Below are positions 27,956 through 36,989 of a stretch of DNA of 64,000 nt, in pieces. The position numbers and the translations under genes were made by a program. This DNA comes from Paraburkholderia sp. BCC1885 (GTDB lineage Bacteria > Pseudomonadota > Gammaproteobacteria > Burkholderiales > Burkholderiaceae), in the NCBI RefSeq assembly GCF_900996235.1, contig NZ_CAAJGM010000110.1, positions 1-64,000 on the forward strand, written 5' to 3'. Under the pieces are notes generated by a model. That model saw nothing but the letters and a program-made list of their open reading frames with translations, ran no database searches and was not told the origin of the DNA. Every line of letters begins with the position of its first letter. Position 1 is the stretch's first letter.

Positions 27956-28834
27956 CTACCGCTGCGCCTTGTTCTTCTCGGCCTGCGCCAGCGTCTGCGC
28001 GGGCTTCGAGGTCACCGCCTCGTCGCCGGCCACCGGCGCACGATGCAGCACCAGCGCGCGCTCGCGGCGCTGCACCGGCACATTCGCCGATTCCTGCCAG
28101 TCGGGATCGGGGATCTCGCCGAACACCTGACGCAGGCGCTCGCCCCACGTGCGGTGAATCATTTCGAAGTACGCATTGTCGTGATCGACCGAGACGAACC
28201 GCGTCACCCGCAGCGCGTCCTTTTCGTAGACCAGCAGATCGAGCGGCAGCCCCACCGACAGATTCGAGCGCAAGGTCGAGTCCATCGAGATCAGCGCGCA
28301 CTTGGCGGCTTCGTCGAGCGGTGTGGTGGGGGTCAGCACGCGGTCGATGATCGGCTTGCCGTATTTCGACTCGCCAATCTGGAAATATGGGTTCACCGCC
28401 GACGATTCGATGAAATTCCCCGCCGCGTAAATCATGAACAGATGCGGCCGGCCGCCCTTCGGCTTGCCGGGCGCGGCGATCTGGCCGCCCAGAATGAAGC
28501 TGCAATTGAAGTCGACGCCGAAATCCTGCAGCGCCTTGGCTTCGCGCTGATGCACGTCGCGCACCGCCTGCCCCACCACCCGCGCCGCGTCCGCCATGGT
28601 GGGCGCGCTCCACAGCGTGGGCCGCTCGGGGTCGGTCGGCTCGCACAGTTCCTGCAGCACGGCCTGAGTCAGCGACAGATTGCCGGCGCCGAGCAGCACC
28701 AGCACGCGCTCGCCGGGCAGCTCGAACACCGTCATCTTGCGCGCCGTGCTGATGTGATCGACGCCTGCATTGGTGCGGGTATCGGACAGAAACACGAGTC
28801 CGTCGTCGACGCACATCGCCACACAATAAGTCAT
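27956..28834 (-). CDS. Anbu-type proteasome-like peptidase (bacterial HslV/20S relative)
   Basis: Ntn-hydrolase of 292 residues. With the start at ATG 28834 the second residue is the catalytic threonine (MTYCVAMCVDDGLVFLSDTR), exposed by methionine removal, as in Anbu and HslV. The conserved Asp and Arg of SDTRT, and Lys in ARKMTVFEL, are present. An eight-codon upstream extension would bury the threonine, so it is rejected. Anbu proteins form helical or ring assemblies and are nearly always encoded with an ATP-grasp, alpha-E and transglutaminase-like protein, exactly the three genes upstream here. The natural substrate of Anbu is unknown. Confidence 0.92.
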   Translation of the reverse strand: MTYCVAMCVDDGLVFLSDTRTNAGVDHISTARKMTVFELPGERVLVLLGAGNLSLTQAVLQELCEPTDPERPTLWSAPTMADAARVVGQAVRDVHQREAKALQDFGVDFNCSFILGGQIAAPGKPKGGRPHLFMIYAAGNFIESSAVNPYFQIGESKYGKPIIDRVLTPTTPLDEAAKCALISMDSTLRSNLSVGLPLDLLVYEKDALRVTRFVSVDHDNAYFEMIHRTWGERLRQVFGEIPDPDWQESANVPVQRRERALVLHRAPVAGDEAVTSKPAQTLAQAEKNKAQR

Positions 28835-28909
28835 AAAAAGTATCCGGAAAGCCAGCAAACGCCGCTATTGTAATGCGGCGCCGCCGCGTCCTTTGTGTGT
28901 CGGCGCATC

Positions 28910-29725
28910 TTATTGCGGCGCCTGCGTGCTCACCATCACTGAAACGTTCAACCGTTCTTCGACACCGCCGATGCGCCGGCCCCGCACCGGCGCGGCCGCC
29001 TCGTAATCGCGCGCCGCGGCGAGCCGGCAGTAGATTTCGCTGGCAAAGGCCGCGTGCGTCACGTCGACGGAAATCCAGCCCGAACCGTCCAGCCAGACAT
29101 CCACCCACGCGTGACTTGCGCCGTGCGCCGCCTCGCCCTTTTCCTGCGGCACGATATAACCGCTCACAAAACGCGCCGGCAGGCCGCGTGAGCGGCAACA
29201 CGCCAGCATCAAGTGCGCATGGTCCTGGCTGATCCCATGGCCGAGCGCAAGCGCCTCGGCAGCCGTGCTGGTCTGTTCCGGGCGCGCGCCGCCTGGCTGC
29301 TGCTTTACGCGCTGCGCAATCGCCTCGGCCAACTGGATAAGCCCTTGCGGCGTGCCGGGCGACGCCACCGCTTGCGCCAGTTCGCGCACCGCCGCGTCCG
29401 CTTCCGTGAGACGCGTGGCGCAGGTGTAATGCTCGAGCGGCACCGGCCCCACCGCGTCGCGCAGTTGGCCGTCGACGAGCGCAATCGTGTCGATCTCCCC
29501 CGTTACGTGCAGACGGATCTCGCTGTGCGGCTTGTTCAGCACCAGCGTGTGCAGCACGTTGCCATAGGCGTCGAAGGTCGAATCGAGTTTGCCGGGCGCG
29601 TCGATGCTCCAGCGCCGCACCGTCTGCGAGGCGCCGCTCGACGGCGTCAGACGCAATTGCTGGATCGAATAATGAACCGTCGTTTCATAGCGATAGGCGG
29701 TGTCGTGGCGGATCGTCAGGTACAT
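28910..29725 (-). CDS. Transglutaminase-like protein of the Anbu cluster, catalytic Cys replaced by Ser
   Basis: A 271-residue protein with the bacterial transglutaminase-like N-terminal beta domain (about 1-110, starting MYLTIRHDTAYRYET) and a papain-like core (about 150-240). The core motif usually reading G-V-C-Q-D is GISQDHAH, so Ser166 (codon AGC) stands where the nucleophile Cys is expected; the His (SHAWVDVWL) and following Asp (ISVDVTH) of the triad are kept. The paralogue at 46769-47659 has GVCQDFAQ. The protein could be a serine-based or non-catalytic version; two Cys at about 177-178 are unlikely substitutes. It ends 75 bases before the peptidase gene. Confidence 0.88.
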   Translation of the reverse strand: MYLTIRHDTAYRYETTVHYSIQQLRLTPSSGASQTVRRWSIDAPGKLDSTFDAYGNVLHTLVLNKPHSEIRLHVTGEIDTIALVDGQLRDAVGPVPLEHYTCATRLTEADAAVRELAQAVASPGTPQGLIQLAEAIAQRVKQQPGGARPEQTSTAAEALALGHGISQDHAHLMLACCRSRGLPARFVSGYIVPQEKGEAAHGASHAWVDVWLDGSGWISVDVTHAAFASEIYCRLAAARDYEAAAPVRGRRIGGVEERLNVSVMVSTQAPQ

Positions 29726-29738
29726 AAAGAAAGCTCCG

Positions 29739-30689
29739 TCAAGCCACTGGCAACATCAGATAGGTCCGCGCCACCAGGTTGCCGAGTTCGAACACCCGGG
29801 CGAGGAACTGGGTCAGATAGGCGTGCAGACCCGCTTCGAAAATCTGCCGGATGTCTGAATAAACCAGCTCGGCGCGCAGCTTGCCGGCAAACCGCTCGCA
29901 TTGATTGGAGCCGGAAGTGCGCAGCATCGCCAGATTGACGCACACGCCTTCCAGCGAAGCGAGCAGCGAGCGCGGCATCTGCTGGTTCAGAATCATCAGT
30001 TCGACCACCCGCGCCGGCGTGACCACGTCGCGATACACCTTGCGATAAATCTCCAGCGCCGACACCGAACTAAGAATCGAGGTCCAGTAATAGAAGTCTT
30101 CGAGCTGGCGCGCCGCATCGCGCGAGTTCGGCTCGACGTCCGCAAAGCGCACGTCGAGAATCCGCGCGGTGTTGTCCGCGCGTTCCAGATACGTGCCGAG
30201 CTGCGTGAAAAAGAACGCGTCGTCCTGTAGCGCGGTGCCGATCGTCACGCCACGCGAGAGATGCGAGCGGAACTTGACCCATTCGAACAGTTCATCCGGA
30301 TTCGCGGTGAGCTGGCCGGCCACGGCGCGTTCCTGGAACTCCAGCCAGGTGTCGTTGATCGTCTCCCACCACTCGGTGGTCAGCGTGCCGCGCACGGCGC
30401 GGGCGTTTTCACGCGCCGCCTGCAGGCAAGAGTAAATGCTCGAAGGATTGGTCGAGTCCGCCACCATGAAGTCGAGCACGTGTTCGCGCGTCGGCTCGTC
30501 GTAGCGTTGTGCAAAGGCCGCTTCCAGTTCGGAGATGCGCAGCACCGAGCGCTGCGCGCGAGCCTCCTGCGCAGGCGTCTGCGGCAACAGCAGCGCCTTC
30601 AGGTTGATGTCTAGCATGCGCGCGGTGTTCTCGGCGCGCTCCATGTAACGGGCCATCCAGAAGAGATGGTCGGCGGTGCGGCTTAACAT
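29739..30689 (-). CDS. Alpha-E domain protein (DUF403)
   Basis: A 316-residue, mostly helical protein of the alpha-E family, always found with circularly permuted ATP-grasp proteins. The family opening MLSRTADHLFWMARYMERAE is at the chosen start, ATG 30689, and a repeat-like FTQLGTYLERADNTARILDVRF occurs near residue 170. Its biochemical role is unknown; proposals based on gene context link it to peptide or amide bond formation. It ends 13 bases before the transglutaminase-like gene. A longer start at 30770 adds 27 residues lacking family similarity. Confidence 0.9.
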   Translation of the reverse strand: MLSRTADHLFWMARYMERAENTARMLDINLKALLLPQTPAQEARAQRSVLRISELEAAFAQRYDEPTREHVLDFMVADSTNPSSIYSCLQAARENARAVRGTLTTEWWETINDTWLEFQERAVAGQLTANPDELFEWVKFRSHLSRGVTIGTALQDDAFFFTQLGTYLERADNTARILDVRFADVEPNSRDAARQLEDFYYWTSILSSVSALEIYRKVYRDVVTPARVVELMILNQQMPRSLLASLEGVCVNLAMLRTSGSNQCERFAGKLRAELVYSDIRQIFEAGLHAYLTQFLARVFELGNLVARTYLMLPVA

Positions 30690-30786
30690 GACGGCTTTCC
30701 ATTTTTGATGATGCGCCGGCGGGACCTCGCGCCGGTTTTCCTTGTCGCGGTTGCCGCCTGCTGGCGGCACGAGATCCGCAACCCAC

Positions 30787-32196
30787 TCAGTCGACCATCC
30801 ACGTATCCTTGGTGCCGCCGCCCTGCGAGGAATTGACCACCAGCGAGCCCTCCTGCAGCGCGACCCGCGTCAATCCGCCCGCACACATCGCCACGCTCTT
30901 GCCGGACAGCACGAACGGGCGCAGATCGATATGGCGCGGCGCGATGCCCGCTTCGACGAACGTCGGACACGCCGACAACGCCAGCGTCGGCTGCGCGATG
31001 TAACCGGCCGGACGCACGATCAGCCGCGCGCGGAAGTCTTCGATTTCAGCAGCGGTCGAAGCCGGCCCGACCAGCATCCCATAGCCGCCCGCGCCATGGA
31101 CTTCCTTCACCACCAGTTCGGGCAGATGCGCGAGCGTATAGGCAAGGTCGTCGGGCTTGCGGCATTGAAAAGTCGGCACGTTATTGAGGATCGGCTTCTC
31201 GCCGAGATAAAACTCGATCATCTCCGGCACATACGGGTAGATCGATTTGTCGTCGGCGATACCGGTGCCCATTGCATTGGCAAGCGCCACGCGCCCTGCC
31301 CGATACGAAGTCAGCAGGCCCGGCACGCCAAGCGCCGAGTCGGTGCGAAACGCGAGCGGATCGAGAAAGTCGTCGTCCACCCGGCGGTAGATCACGTCGA
31401 CGCGCTTCGGCCCCTGGGTCGTGCGCATGAAGACGTAGTTGTCGTCGACGAACAGATCCTTGCCTTCCACCAGCTCCACACCCATCTGCTGGGCGAGAAA
31501 GGTGTGCTCGAAATACGCCGAGTTATACATGCCGGGCGTAAGCACCACCACCACCGGATCGTCAACGCCTTCGGGCGCCACCGAACGCAAGGTATCGAGC
31601 AGCAGGTCGGGGTAATGCGCCACCGGCGCGATGCGGTTCTGCACGAACAGATCGGGAAACAGCCGCATCATCATCTTGCGGTTCTCCAGCATGTACGACA
31701 CGCCGGAGGGTACCCGCAGGTTATCTTCGAGCACGTAGAACGCGCCGTCTTCGCCGGCCCGCACCACGTCGACGCCGGCGATATGCGCATACACGCCAAG
31801 CGGCACGTTGACGCCCTGCATCTCGGGCCGATACTGCGCATTGGTGTAAACCTGCTCGGCCGGGACGATGCCGGCGCGCACGATGTTGCGATCGTGATAG
31901 ACGTCGTGGATAAACAGATTGAGCGCCTGGACGCGCTGCCGCAGACCCGCTTCGAGCGTCTGCCATTCGCTGCGCGGAATGATGCGTGGGATCAGATCGA
32001 ACGGGATGAGCCGCTCGGTGCCGGACAGGTCGCCGTTCACCGCGAAGGTGATGCCCACGCGGCGAAACAGCAGATCCGCTTCGGCGCGCTTGCGCGCGAT
32101 TGCCTCGTTACCCTGCTTTGCCAACCAGCGTTCGAAGCGTGCGTAATGAGGTCGCACGACTTCGTCTTCATGACGCATCTCGTCATAGCATCGCAT
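30787..32196 (-). CDS. Circularly permuted ATP-grasp protein (amidoligase-like)
   Basis: A 469-residue protein of the circularly permuted ATP-grasp type 2 group (DUF404/DUF407). Family segments include RRVGITFAVNGD, RIIPRSEWQ, YVLEDNLRVPSGVSYMLENR, VVVLTPGMYNSAYFEHTFLA, VDVIYRRVDDDFLDP and VVKEVHGAGGYGMLVGP. ATP-grasp enzymes of this kind are predicted to form amide bonds between acids and amines. The start at ATG 32196 has GGGG nine bases upstream; extension to 32430 lacks similarity. It heads the Anbu cluster, and a paralogue is fused to an alpha-E domain at 47656-50310. Confidence 0.92.
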   Translation of the reverse strand: MRCYDEMRHEDEVVRPHYARFERWLAKQGNEAIARKRAEADLLFRRVGITFAVNGDLSGTERLIPFDLIPRIIPRSEWQTLEAGLRQRVQALNLFIHDVYHDRNIVRAGIVPAEQVYTNAQYRPEMQGVNVPLGVYAHIAGVDVVRAGEDGAFYVLEDNLRVPSGVSYMLENRKMMMRLFPDLFVQNRIAPVAHYPDLLLDTLRSVAPEGVDDPVVVVLTPGMYNSAYFEHTFLAQQMGVELVEGKDLFVDDNYVFMRTTQGPKRVDVIYRRVDDDFLDPLAFRTDSALGVPGLLTSYRAGRVALANAMGTGIADDKSIYPYVPEMIEFYLGEKPILNNVPTFQCRKPDDLAYTLAHLPELVVKEVHGAGGYGMLVGPASTAAEIEDFRARLIVRPAGYIAQPTLALSACPTFVEAGIAPRHIDLRPFVLSGKSVAMCAGGLTRVALQEGSLVVNSSQGGGTKDTWMVD

Positions 32197-32524
32197 GTCA
32201 CGCCCCGCTCTTTGTGTCGGATAGAAGGCGAATGCGCTGCGCATTCGGTGTTCGACAAGCATTAAAGCAAGCGCTATGCCATTGGCTTTCCGCACGCAAA
32301 CCGAACAGGATGCACACGAACAGCGCATGCGACCGGCACGGCTTCTGCACCATCGTATCGCGCCCGCCCCCAATGCGCTACTCCGGTGCAGCGAATCTGC
32401 GGCGGCCATAAAAAATCCCCGCGGATTCACAGCCGCGGGGATTTCGTACTGCAGGACATCCAGCGTTTGAAAACCGGCTCTGGCGCCCTCCGCCGTTTGG
32501 AAACGAACCGGGCGCCGCGCGCGA
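32197..32524. other. Intergenic region between HU gene and Anbu cluster
   Basis: No gene is visible in these 328 bases. The part next to the HU gene (32411-32445) holds its terminator. The part next to 32196 must contain the promoter of the Anbu cluster, but no clear hexamers stand out. Confidence 0.4.
32411..32445 (-). terminator. Rho-independent terminator of the HU gene
   Basis: On the minus strand a long perfect stem (AAATCCCCGCGG with CCGCGGGGATTT) with an eight-base loop is followed by TTTTTT. It lies about 80 bases past the HU stop codon and faces the Anbu cluster, separating the two units. Confidence 0.88.
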
Positions 32525-32974
32525 TTACGCCGCTGCTGCGTCCTTCAGTTTCTTCAGCGGACGTGCCTTGATGCGCACGCTAGCCGGCTTGGCCGGGAAC
32601 CAACGCTCTTCGCCCGTGAACGGGTCTTTGCCGAAGCGCTTCTTCTTCGCCGGGACAGCGGTCACGACGATCTTCAGAAGACCCGACAGCGTGAATTCGC
32701 CAGCACCCTTTTTGTGGACTGCGCCGAGGATCGTGTCTTCGAGCGCGGCCAGCACAGCCTTGGCAGCCTTCGGTTCAACAGCAGCACGTTCTGCGACGTG
32801 TGCAGCCAGCGAGGCCTTCGTGAAGGTGTCCTTGATCGGCGACAGTGCGCCGGACGCCTTCACGGCGACCTTCTTAGCTGCGACGGCTTTCTTCGCAGGA
32901 ACTTTCTTCGCAGCAACCTTCTTGGTCGGTACCGTAGCAGCCTTCTTGGCCACCTTTTTTGCGGAAGTCGGCAT
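32525..32974 (-). CDS. HU family DNA-binding protein with Lys/Ala-rich N-terminal tail
   Basis: Nucleoid protein of 149 residues. The first 45 or so residues are a repetitive Lys/Ala/Val tail (KKVAAKKVPAKK) like that of histone H1 tails. Residues about 50-145 are a HU domain with FTLSGLLKIVVTAVPAKKKR and the DNA-binding arm region FGKDPFTGEERWFPAKPASV. A clear AGGAG precedes ATG 32974. The tailed HU arrangement is known in beta-proteobacteria (for example Bordetella and Burkholderia) and should add sequence-independent DNA contacts. Confidence 0.93.
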   Translation of the reverse strand: MPTSAKKVAKKAATVPTKKVAAKKVPAKKAVAAKKVAVKASGALSPIKDTFTKASLAAHVAERAAVEPKAAKAVLAALEDTILGAVHKKGAGEFTLSGLLKIVVTAVPAKKKRFGKDPFTGEERWFPAKPASVRIKARPLKKLKDAAAA

Positions 32975-33318
32975 GTTTCTCCTACCTGTTGTTGGTCAGT
33001 GAATGCAAGAAGCGCTCGCGGTATGCGCACGCTTCAAGGCCGGATTCTACAAGCGCTGTGGCGTTTTGCGCGACTCTTTTGTGTATAAGCGTTACGGTTT
33101 GTTGCGCGGCGCTGACTACGCAACACTTTTTAACCCGTATTTCAGGGGGTAAACGCGATTCGACGAGCACTTCCACCTGGGTGTCCTGAGTCCCGTCGTT
33201 CATTCCGGGGTCGCGCCGGACGATCGGAAAGTACCTGTTTTTAGCTGCTTTAACGACAAAACAGCGGTTGGCTGAGTCAGCCTGACGGTGCTTTATGACG
33301 CGCCCGACAGGTCCGAAC
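32975..33318. other. Intergenic region between HU gene and MocR gene
   Basis: These 344 bases hold the HU promoter and the end of the MocR transcript. A TAGAAT hexamer on the minus strand near 33044-33049 is a possible -10 for HU, but its -35 is poor. An open frame on the minus strand at 32982-33329 has no ribosome site or recognisable sequence, and I do not call it. Confidence 0.35.
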
Positions 33319-34773
33319 TCATCGGGCAAGGCGCGGCATCAGCCTCGCCAGCGTAGAGAGTGCGGCATCGATCTGCTCGACAGCAATCCCGCCGTAGCCG
33401 AAAATCAGACCGGGTCGCGCCCGCACCCGGCGATGAAATCCGGCGAGTCCATAAAGCCCGATCGATGCCTCGCGGGCTGCCGCGATCAGCGCGTCCTCCT
33501 TGATGGGCGCCTTGAGATGTGCAGCCAGATGGATGCCGGCAGTCGGCACCACCGCCTCGAACCACGGCGCGAGCGCGCCTTGCAGATGCTCGAGCAGGCA
33601 TACGCGGCGCGCGGCGTAGACCTTGTGCATGCGCCGCAGATGCTTGGCGAAATCGCCGTTCAGCATAAAGGCCGCAAGCGCGGTTTGCGTCAGCGTGCAG
33701 CCGTGCACGTCCGCCATCTGGCGCGCCGTGCACAGCGGTCCAAGCAGGGGCGCGGGCGGCACCGCGTAGCCGATGCGCAACTCCGGGAAGATGGTTTTCG
33801 AAAACGTGCCGATGTAGGTGACCAGCCCGGCACGGTCGAGACTTTTGAGCGGCTCCATGGGCCGTCCTTCGAAACGATACTCGCTGTCATAGTCGTCTTC
33901 GATAATGATCGCGCCGCGCTTTTGCGCCCATTCCAGCAACTCGACGCGCCGCTCGAGACTCATCGGCATGCCGAGCGGAAACTGATGCGAAGGCGTGACA
34001 TAGACGAGCCGCGCATTGTCCGGAAGCCTGTCGACGACCAGCCCTTGCGCGTCCACCGGCACCGGCACGACCTTCGCGCCGGTCGCCGCGAAGCAGGCGA
34101 GCGCGGGCGGATAGCCGGGATCTTCGAGCGCCGCCACGTCGCCCGGACGCAGCGTGATACGTGCGACCAGGTCGAGCGCGTGCTGCGCGCCCTGCGTCAC
34201 GATCACCTCGTCCCAGTTACACGCGACCGCGCGGTTAAAGCCGAGATAACGCGCAATCGCCAATCGCAACTCCTGCTCTCCCACGGGCTCACGATAAAAG
34301 CCAGGACTGCGCGACTGCGCCCGTAGCGCGTGATTGACGCAGCGGCGCCAGACATCGAAAGGAAACAGCGACTTGTCCGTCATGCCGCCGATAAACTCGT
34401 GCTTCAACGCGAGCCTTCGCGGCGGTAACGACAAGCCCTGCGGCGTGCGCTCCCACAGCGGCTGCGCACGCACGGCCAGTTGCGCTTTCGTCTGGGTTTT
34501 AGGCTGTGCGTCCGCTTGCGCCGGCAACCGCTGCAGACCTTCCGCGACGAACGTCCCCGATCCCGCGCGCGTGTTCAGATAACCCTCGGCAAGCAGCCGC
34601 TCGAACGCGTCGAGTGTCGTCTTGCGCGAGACACCGAGTTGCGCGGCGAGATCGCGCGTGGACGGCAAACGCGTACCACCGGTCAGACGACCTTCGACGA
34701 TTCCCGCGCGCAACTGCCGGTAAATCTGCGCCGCCAGCTCGTGACGTCCTTCGATCGTGATATGGATGTCCAT
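33319..34773 (-). CDS. MocR-type regulator (GntR HTH plus aminotransferase domain)
   Basis: A 484-residue PLP-binding transcription factor. Residues about 1-75 are a GntR winged helix (IYRQLRAGIVEGRLTGGTRL, TRDLAAQLGVSRKTTLDAFE) and residues about 110-480 an aminotransferase class I fold with the PLP lysine in GTFSKTIFPELRIGY. Members such as PdxR, GabR and TauR control vitamin B6, GABA or taurine genes through PLP adducts. It is divergent from the AhpD-like gene at 34886, with 112 bases between the starts, so it probably controls that gene and itself. Confidence 0.93.
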   Translation of the reverse strand: MDIHITIEGRHELAAQIYRQLRAGIVEGRLTGGTRLPSTRDLAAQLGVSRKTTLDAFERLLAEGYLNTRAGSGTFVAEGLQRLPAQADAQPKTQTKAQLAVRAQPLWERTPQGLSLPPRRLALKHEFIGGMTDKSLFPFDVWRRCVNHALRAQSRSPGFYREPVGEQELRLAIARYLGFNRAVACNWDEVIVTQGAQHALDLVARITLRPGDVAALEDPGYPPALACFAATGAKVVPVPVDAQGLVVDRLPDNARLVYVTPSHQFPLGMPMSLERRVELLEWAQKRGAIIIEDDYDSEYRFEGRPMEPLKSLDRAGLVTYIGTFSKTIFPELRIGYAVPPAPLLGPLCTARQMADVHGCTLTQTALAAFMLNGDFAKHLRRMHKVYAARRVCLLEHLQGALAPWFEAVVPTAGIHLAAHLKAPIKEDALIAAAREASIGLYGLAGFHRRVRARPGLIFGYGGIAVEQIDAALSTLARLMPRLAR

Positions 34774-34885
34774 TTAAGTGGTTACCTGAAATATCCAATA
34801 AATGGCTATTTTACGCGACCACTCCACGGACTAAGCTGCGCTCAGTGGGTCCCGCATCGGGGACACTTTCAATCAGGAGCACACC

Positions 34886-35323
34886 ATGCAATCCCGTCTC
34901 GACTTCTACAAAGCGACCCCCGCCGGCATCCGCGCCATGATGGCGCTGGAGCAGGCAATCGGCCAGTCCGGCCTCGAAAAATCGCTGATGGAACTGGTGC
35001 GGTTGCGCGCCTCGCAGATCAACGGCTGCGCGTTCTGCGTCGACATGCATGTCGCCGACGCGCGCAAAGGCGGCGAAACGGAGCGGCGTCTCGCCACCGT
35101 CACGGTCTGGCGCGAAACGCCCTTCTTCACCGACCGCGAACGGGCCGCGCTCGAATGGACCGAAGCGCTCACGCTGGTCGCGCAGACGCACGTGCCCGAT
35201 GCCGTCTGGGAAACCGTGAAACCGCATTTCAGCGACGAGGAAATCGCCAACCTGACGATGCTGATTGTTGCAATCAACGGCTGGAACCGGCTGGCTGTTT
35301 CGTTTCGCAAGTTGCCGGAGTGA
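34886..35323 (+). CDS. AhpD-like carboxymuconolactone decarboxylase family protein
   Basis: A 145-residue alkylhydroperoxidase-like protein. The redox pair and proton relay are visible as CAFCVDMH (Cys48, Cys51, His55), followed by ADARKGG and ETPFFTDRERAALEWTEALT, typical of the AhpD/CMD group with peroxidase or disulfide-reductase activity. A GGAG site precedes ATG 34886. It is divergent from the MocR gene, a pairing that suggests regulation by it. True 4-carboxymuconolactone decarboxylase activity is unlikely given the CxxC. Confidence 0.92.
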   Translation: MQSRLDFYKATPAGIRAMMALEQAIGQSGLEKSLMELVRLRASQINGCAFCVDMHVADARKGGETERRLATVTVWRETPFFTDRERAALEWTEALTLVAQTHVPDAVWETVKPHFSDEEIANLTMLIVAINGWNRLAVSFRKLPE

Positions 35324-35404
35324 ATTTGCCTGGTAAGACTGCCAGGTAAAACCGCGAAGTCATGCCGCCGCGAAAATCGCCTCGATGCGCAAACCAGACG
35401 GCAA

Positions 35405-35434
35405 TAAAAAAAGCGCGCCGTTCAAGGCGCGCCC
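35405..35434 (-). terminator. Rho-independent terminator after the POT transporter gene
   Basis: Read on the minus strand, GGCGCGCC pairs with GGCGCGC across a six-base loop and is followed by a run of seven T, some 30 bases past the transporter stop codon at 35463. Confidence 0.88.
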
Positions 35435-35462
35435 TCTGGCTCGAATCACCGCAACGCTTTGA

Positions 35463-36989
35463 TTACTCTGCGGCCGCCGGCGAAAGACCGTTCGACACCC
35501 GCGCGGCGTCGCGCGCTTCGTTGGCGCTGCGATGATGCTCGCGCGACAGGCGATTCATCAGCGGCAGCAGCAGCACAGCGACCAGCGCGCCGAGCGCCGC
35601 CAGCCAGCCAAGGCCCATGAACAGCTTCGTGTAGAGCGGCAGCGACTGCAGCGGATCGAGGTCACCCGACGGCATCTGCGCGAAATTCGCCACCACGCTG
35701 CCGAGATAACCGGACACGCCGCTGGCGACAAAATACGCGCCCATCAGGAAGCCGCTCATGCGGGCCGGCACATAACGCGCGATCATCGCGAGACCAAGGC
35801 CGCTCACCAGCAGTTCGCCGAGCGAATACAGTCCGTAGCCGCCCACCATGAACCACGACGACACCCGGCCGTCGACAGCATAACGTCCGCTCACCGCGTA
35901 CACGAAGAAGCCGGCTGCGACCACCACAAAGCCGATCGCATACTTCACCGCCACCGAGACGTCGTTGCCGCTCTTCGAGAGGTGCGTGTACAGCACCGCG
36001 AGAATCGGGCTCAACAGCATGATCCAGATCGGATTGAGCGCCTGGAACTGCGCCGCGCTCCACGTGAAGAGCGACACGCCGAACACCGAGAAATGCGGAT
36101 CGACGTTGCGCACCGCGAACAGCGTAAGCGAGGTCGACATCTGTTGATAAAAGATGAAGAACAGGATGGCCTGCAACGTCAGAACCAGCGCGGCGATCAA
36201 ACCGGCGCGTTCCGAACGCTCGCATTTGGCGAGCATGTAGCCGAAGATCCCGAGAATCGCGACGCCCGCCGCATACACGCAGGCCACCGCAATGGCCTTG
36301 TGCTGCAGCACGAACATCGTCGCGAGGCACAGGGCGGCGCCGCCCAGCACCACGGCGCCCACCCGTCCCCAGCGCACCGGTGCGGCATCCGGCGCGGAGC
36401 CCACGTGCGCCAGCGTGCGGAACATGATGAAGTAATTCACCACGGCCAGCAGCATGCCCGCGCAACACACGGCGAACGCCGCGTGCCAGCCCCAGTGGTC
36501 CTTGATCCACGGCGTGGCGAGCATCGACACCGTCGAGCCGATGTTGACCGCCATGTAGTAGATGGTGAACGCGCTGTCGATGCGCGCGTCGTCGCCTTCG
36601 TAAATGCGGCGCACCAGATTCGCGGCATTCGCCTTGAAGAGGCCGTTGCCCACCACGATCACGCCAAGCGAGACGTACATATAGTTGAGCCCGTCGTTCG
36701 GCATGGACAGCATCAGATAGCCCAGACACAGCACCAGCGCGCCGAACACCATGGTGCGGCGCGCGCCGAGGATCTTGTCGCCGATCCAGCCGCCCACGGA
36801 CGGCGCGGCATAGACGAGCGCCGTAAATGCGCCCCATGTGAGCGTGGCGTGACTATCGGTGAAGCCGAGCTTGTCGATCATGAACAGGACCAACAGCGCG
36901 GCCATCCCGTAGTAGCCGAAACGCTCCCACATCTCGATCAGGAAGACCGTCGAAAACGATCGAGTCTGGGATACGGTTGAATTCATCAT
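35463..36989 (-). CDS. Proton-dependent oligopeptide transporter (POT/PTR family)
   Basis: Inner-membrane peptide/proton symporter of about 508 residues. The family motif at the first helix is MWERFGYYGMAALLV, the PTR2 segment GWIGDKILGARRTM follows, and FIFYQQMSTSLTLF and ALNPIWIMLLSPI match helices of the C-terminal half. About fourteen hydrophobic segments are seen, as in bacterial DtpA-like carriers. Two ATG codons in a row start the gene; GAGG fits the second one (36986) slightly better. No partner genes lie near. Confidence 0.93.
   Translation of the reverse strand: MMNSTVSQTRSFSTVFLIEMWERFGYYGMAALLVLFMIDKLGFTDSHATLTWGAFTALVYAAPSVGGWIGDKILGARRTMVFGALVLCLGYLMLSMPNDGLNYMYVSLGVIVVGNGLFKANAANLVRRIYEGDDARIDSAFTIYYMAVNIGSTVSMLATPWIKDHWGWHAAFAVCCAGMLLAVVNYFIMFRTLAHVGSAPDAAPVRWGRVGAVVLGGAALCLATMFVLQHKAIAVACVYAAGVAILGIFGYMLAKCERSERAGLIAALVLTLQAILFFIFYQQMSTSLTLFAVRNVDPHFSVFGVSLFTWSAAQFQALNPIWIMLLSPILAVLYTHLSKSGNDVSVAVKYAIGFVVVAAGFFVYAVSGRYAVDGRVSSWFMVGGYGLYSLGELLVSGLGLAMIARYVPARMSGFLMGAYFVASGVSGYLGSVVANFAQMPSGDLDPLQSLPLYTKLFMGLGWLAALGALVAVLLLPLMNRLSREHHRSANEARDAARVSNGLSPAAAE

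Noticed and set aside
30742..32265. Long plus-strand open frame opposite the ATP-grasp gene (about 500 codons)
   Set aside because: Antisense shadow with His/Arg-rich sequence; the minus-strand protein is clearly real.
32982..33329. 115-codon minus-strand open frame between HU and MocR genes
   Set aside because: No ribosome binding site or family similarity, and it covers the region needed for the HU promoter.
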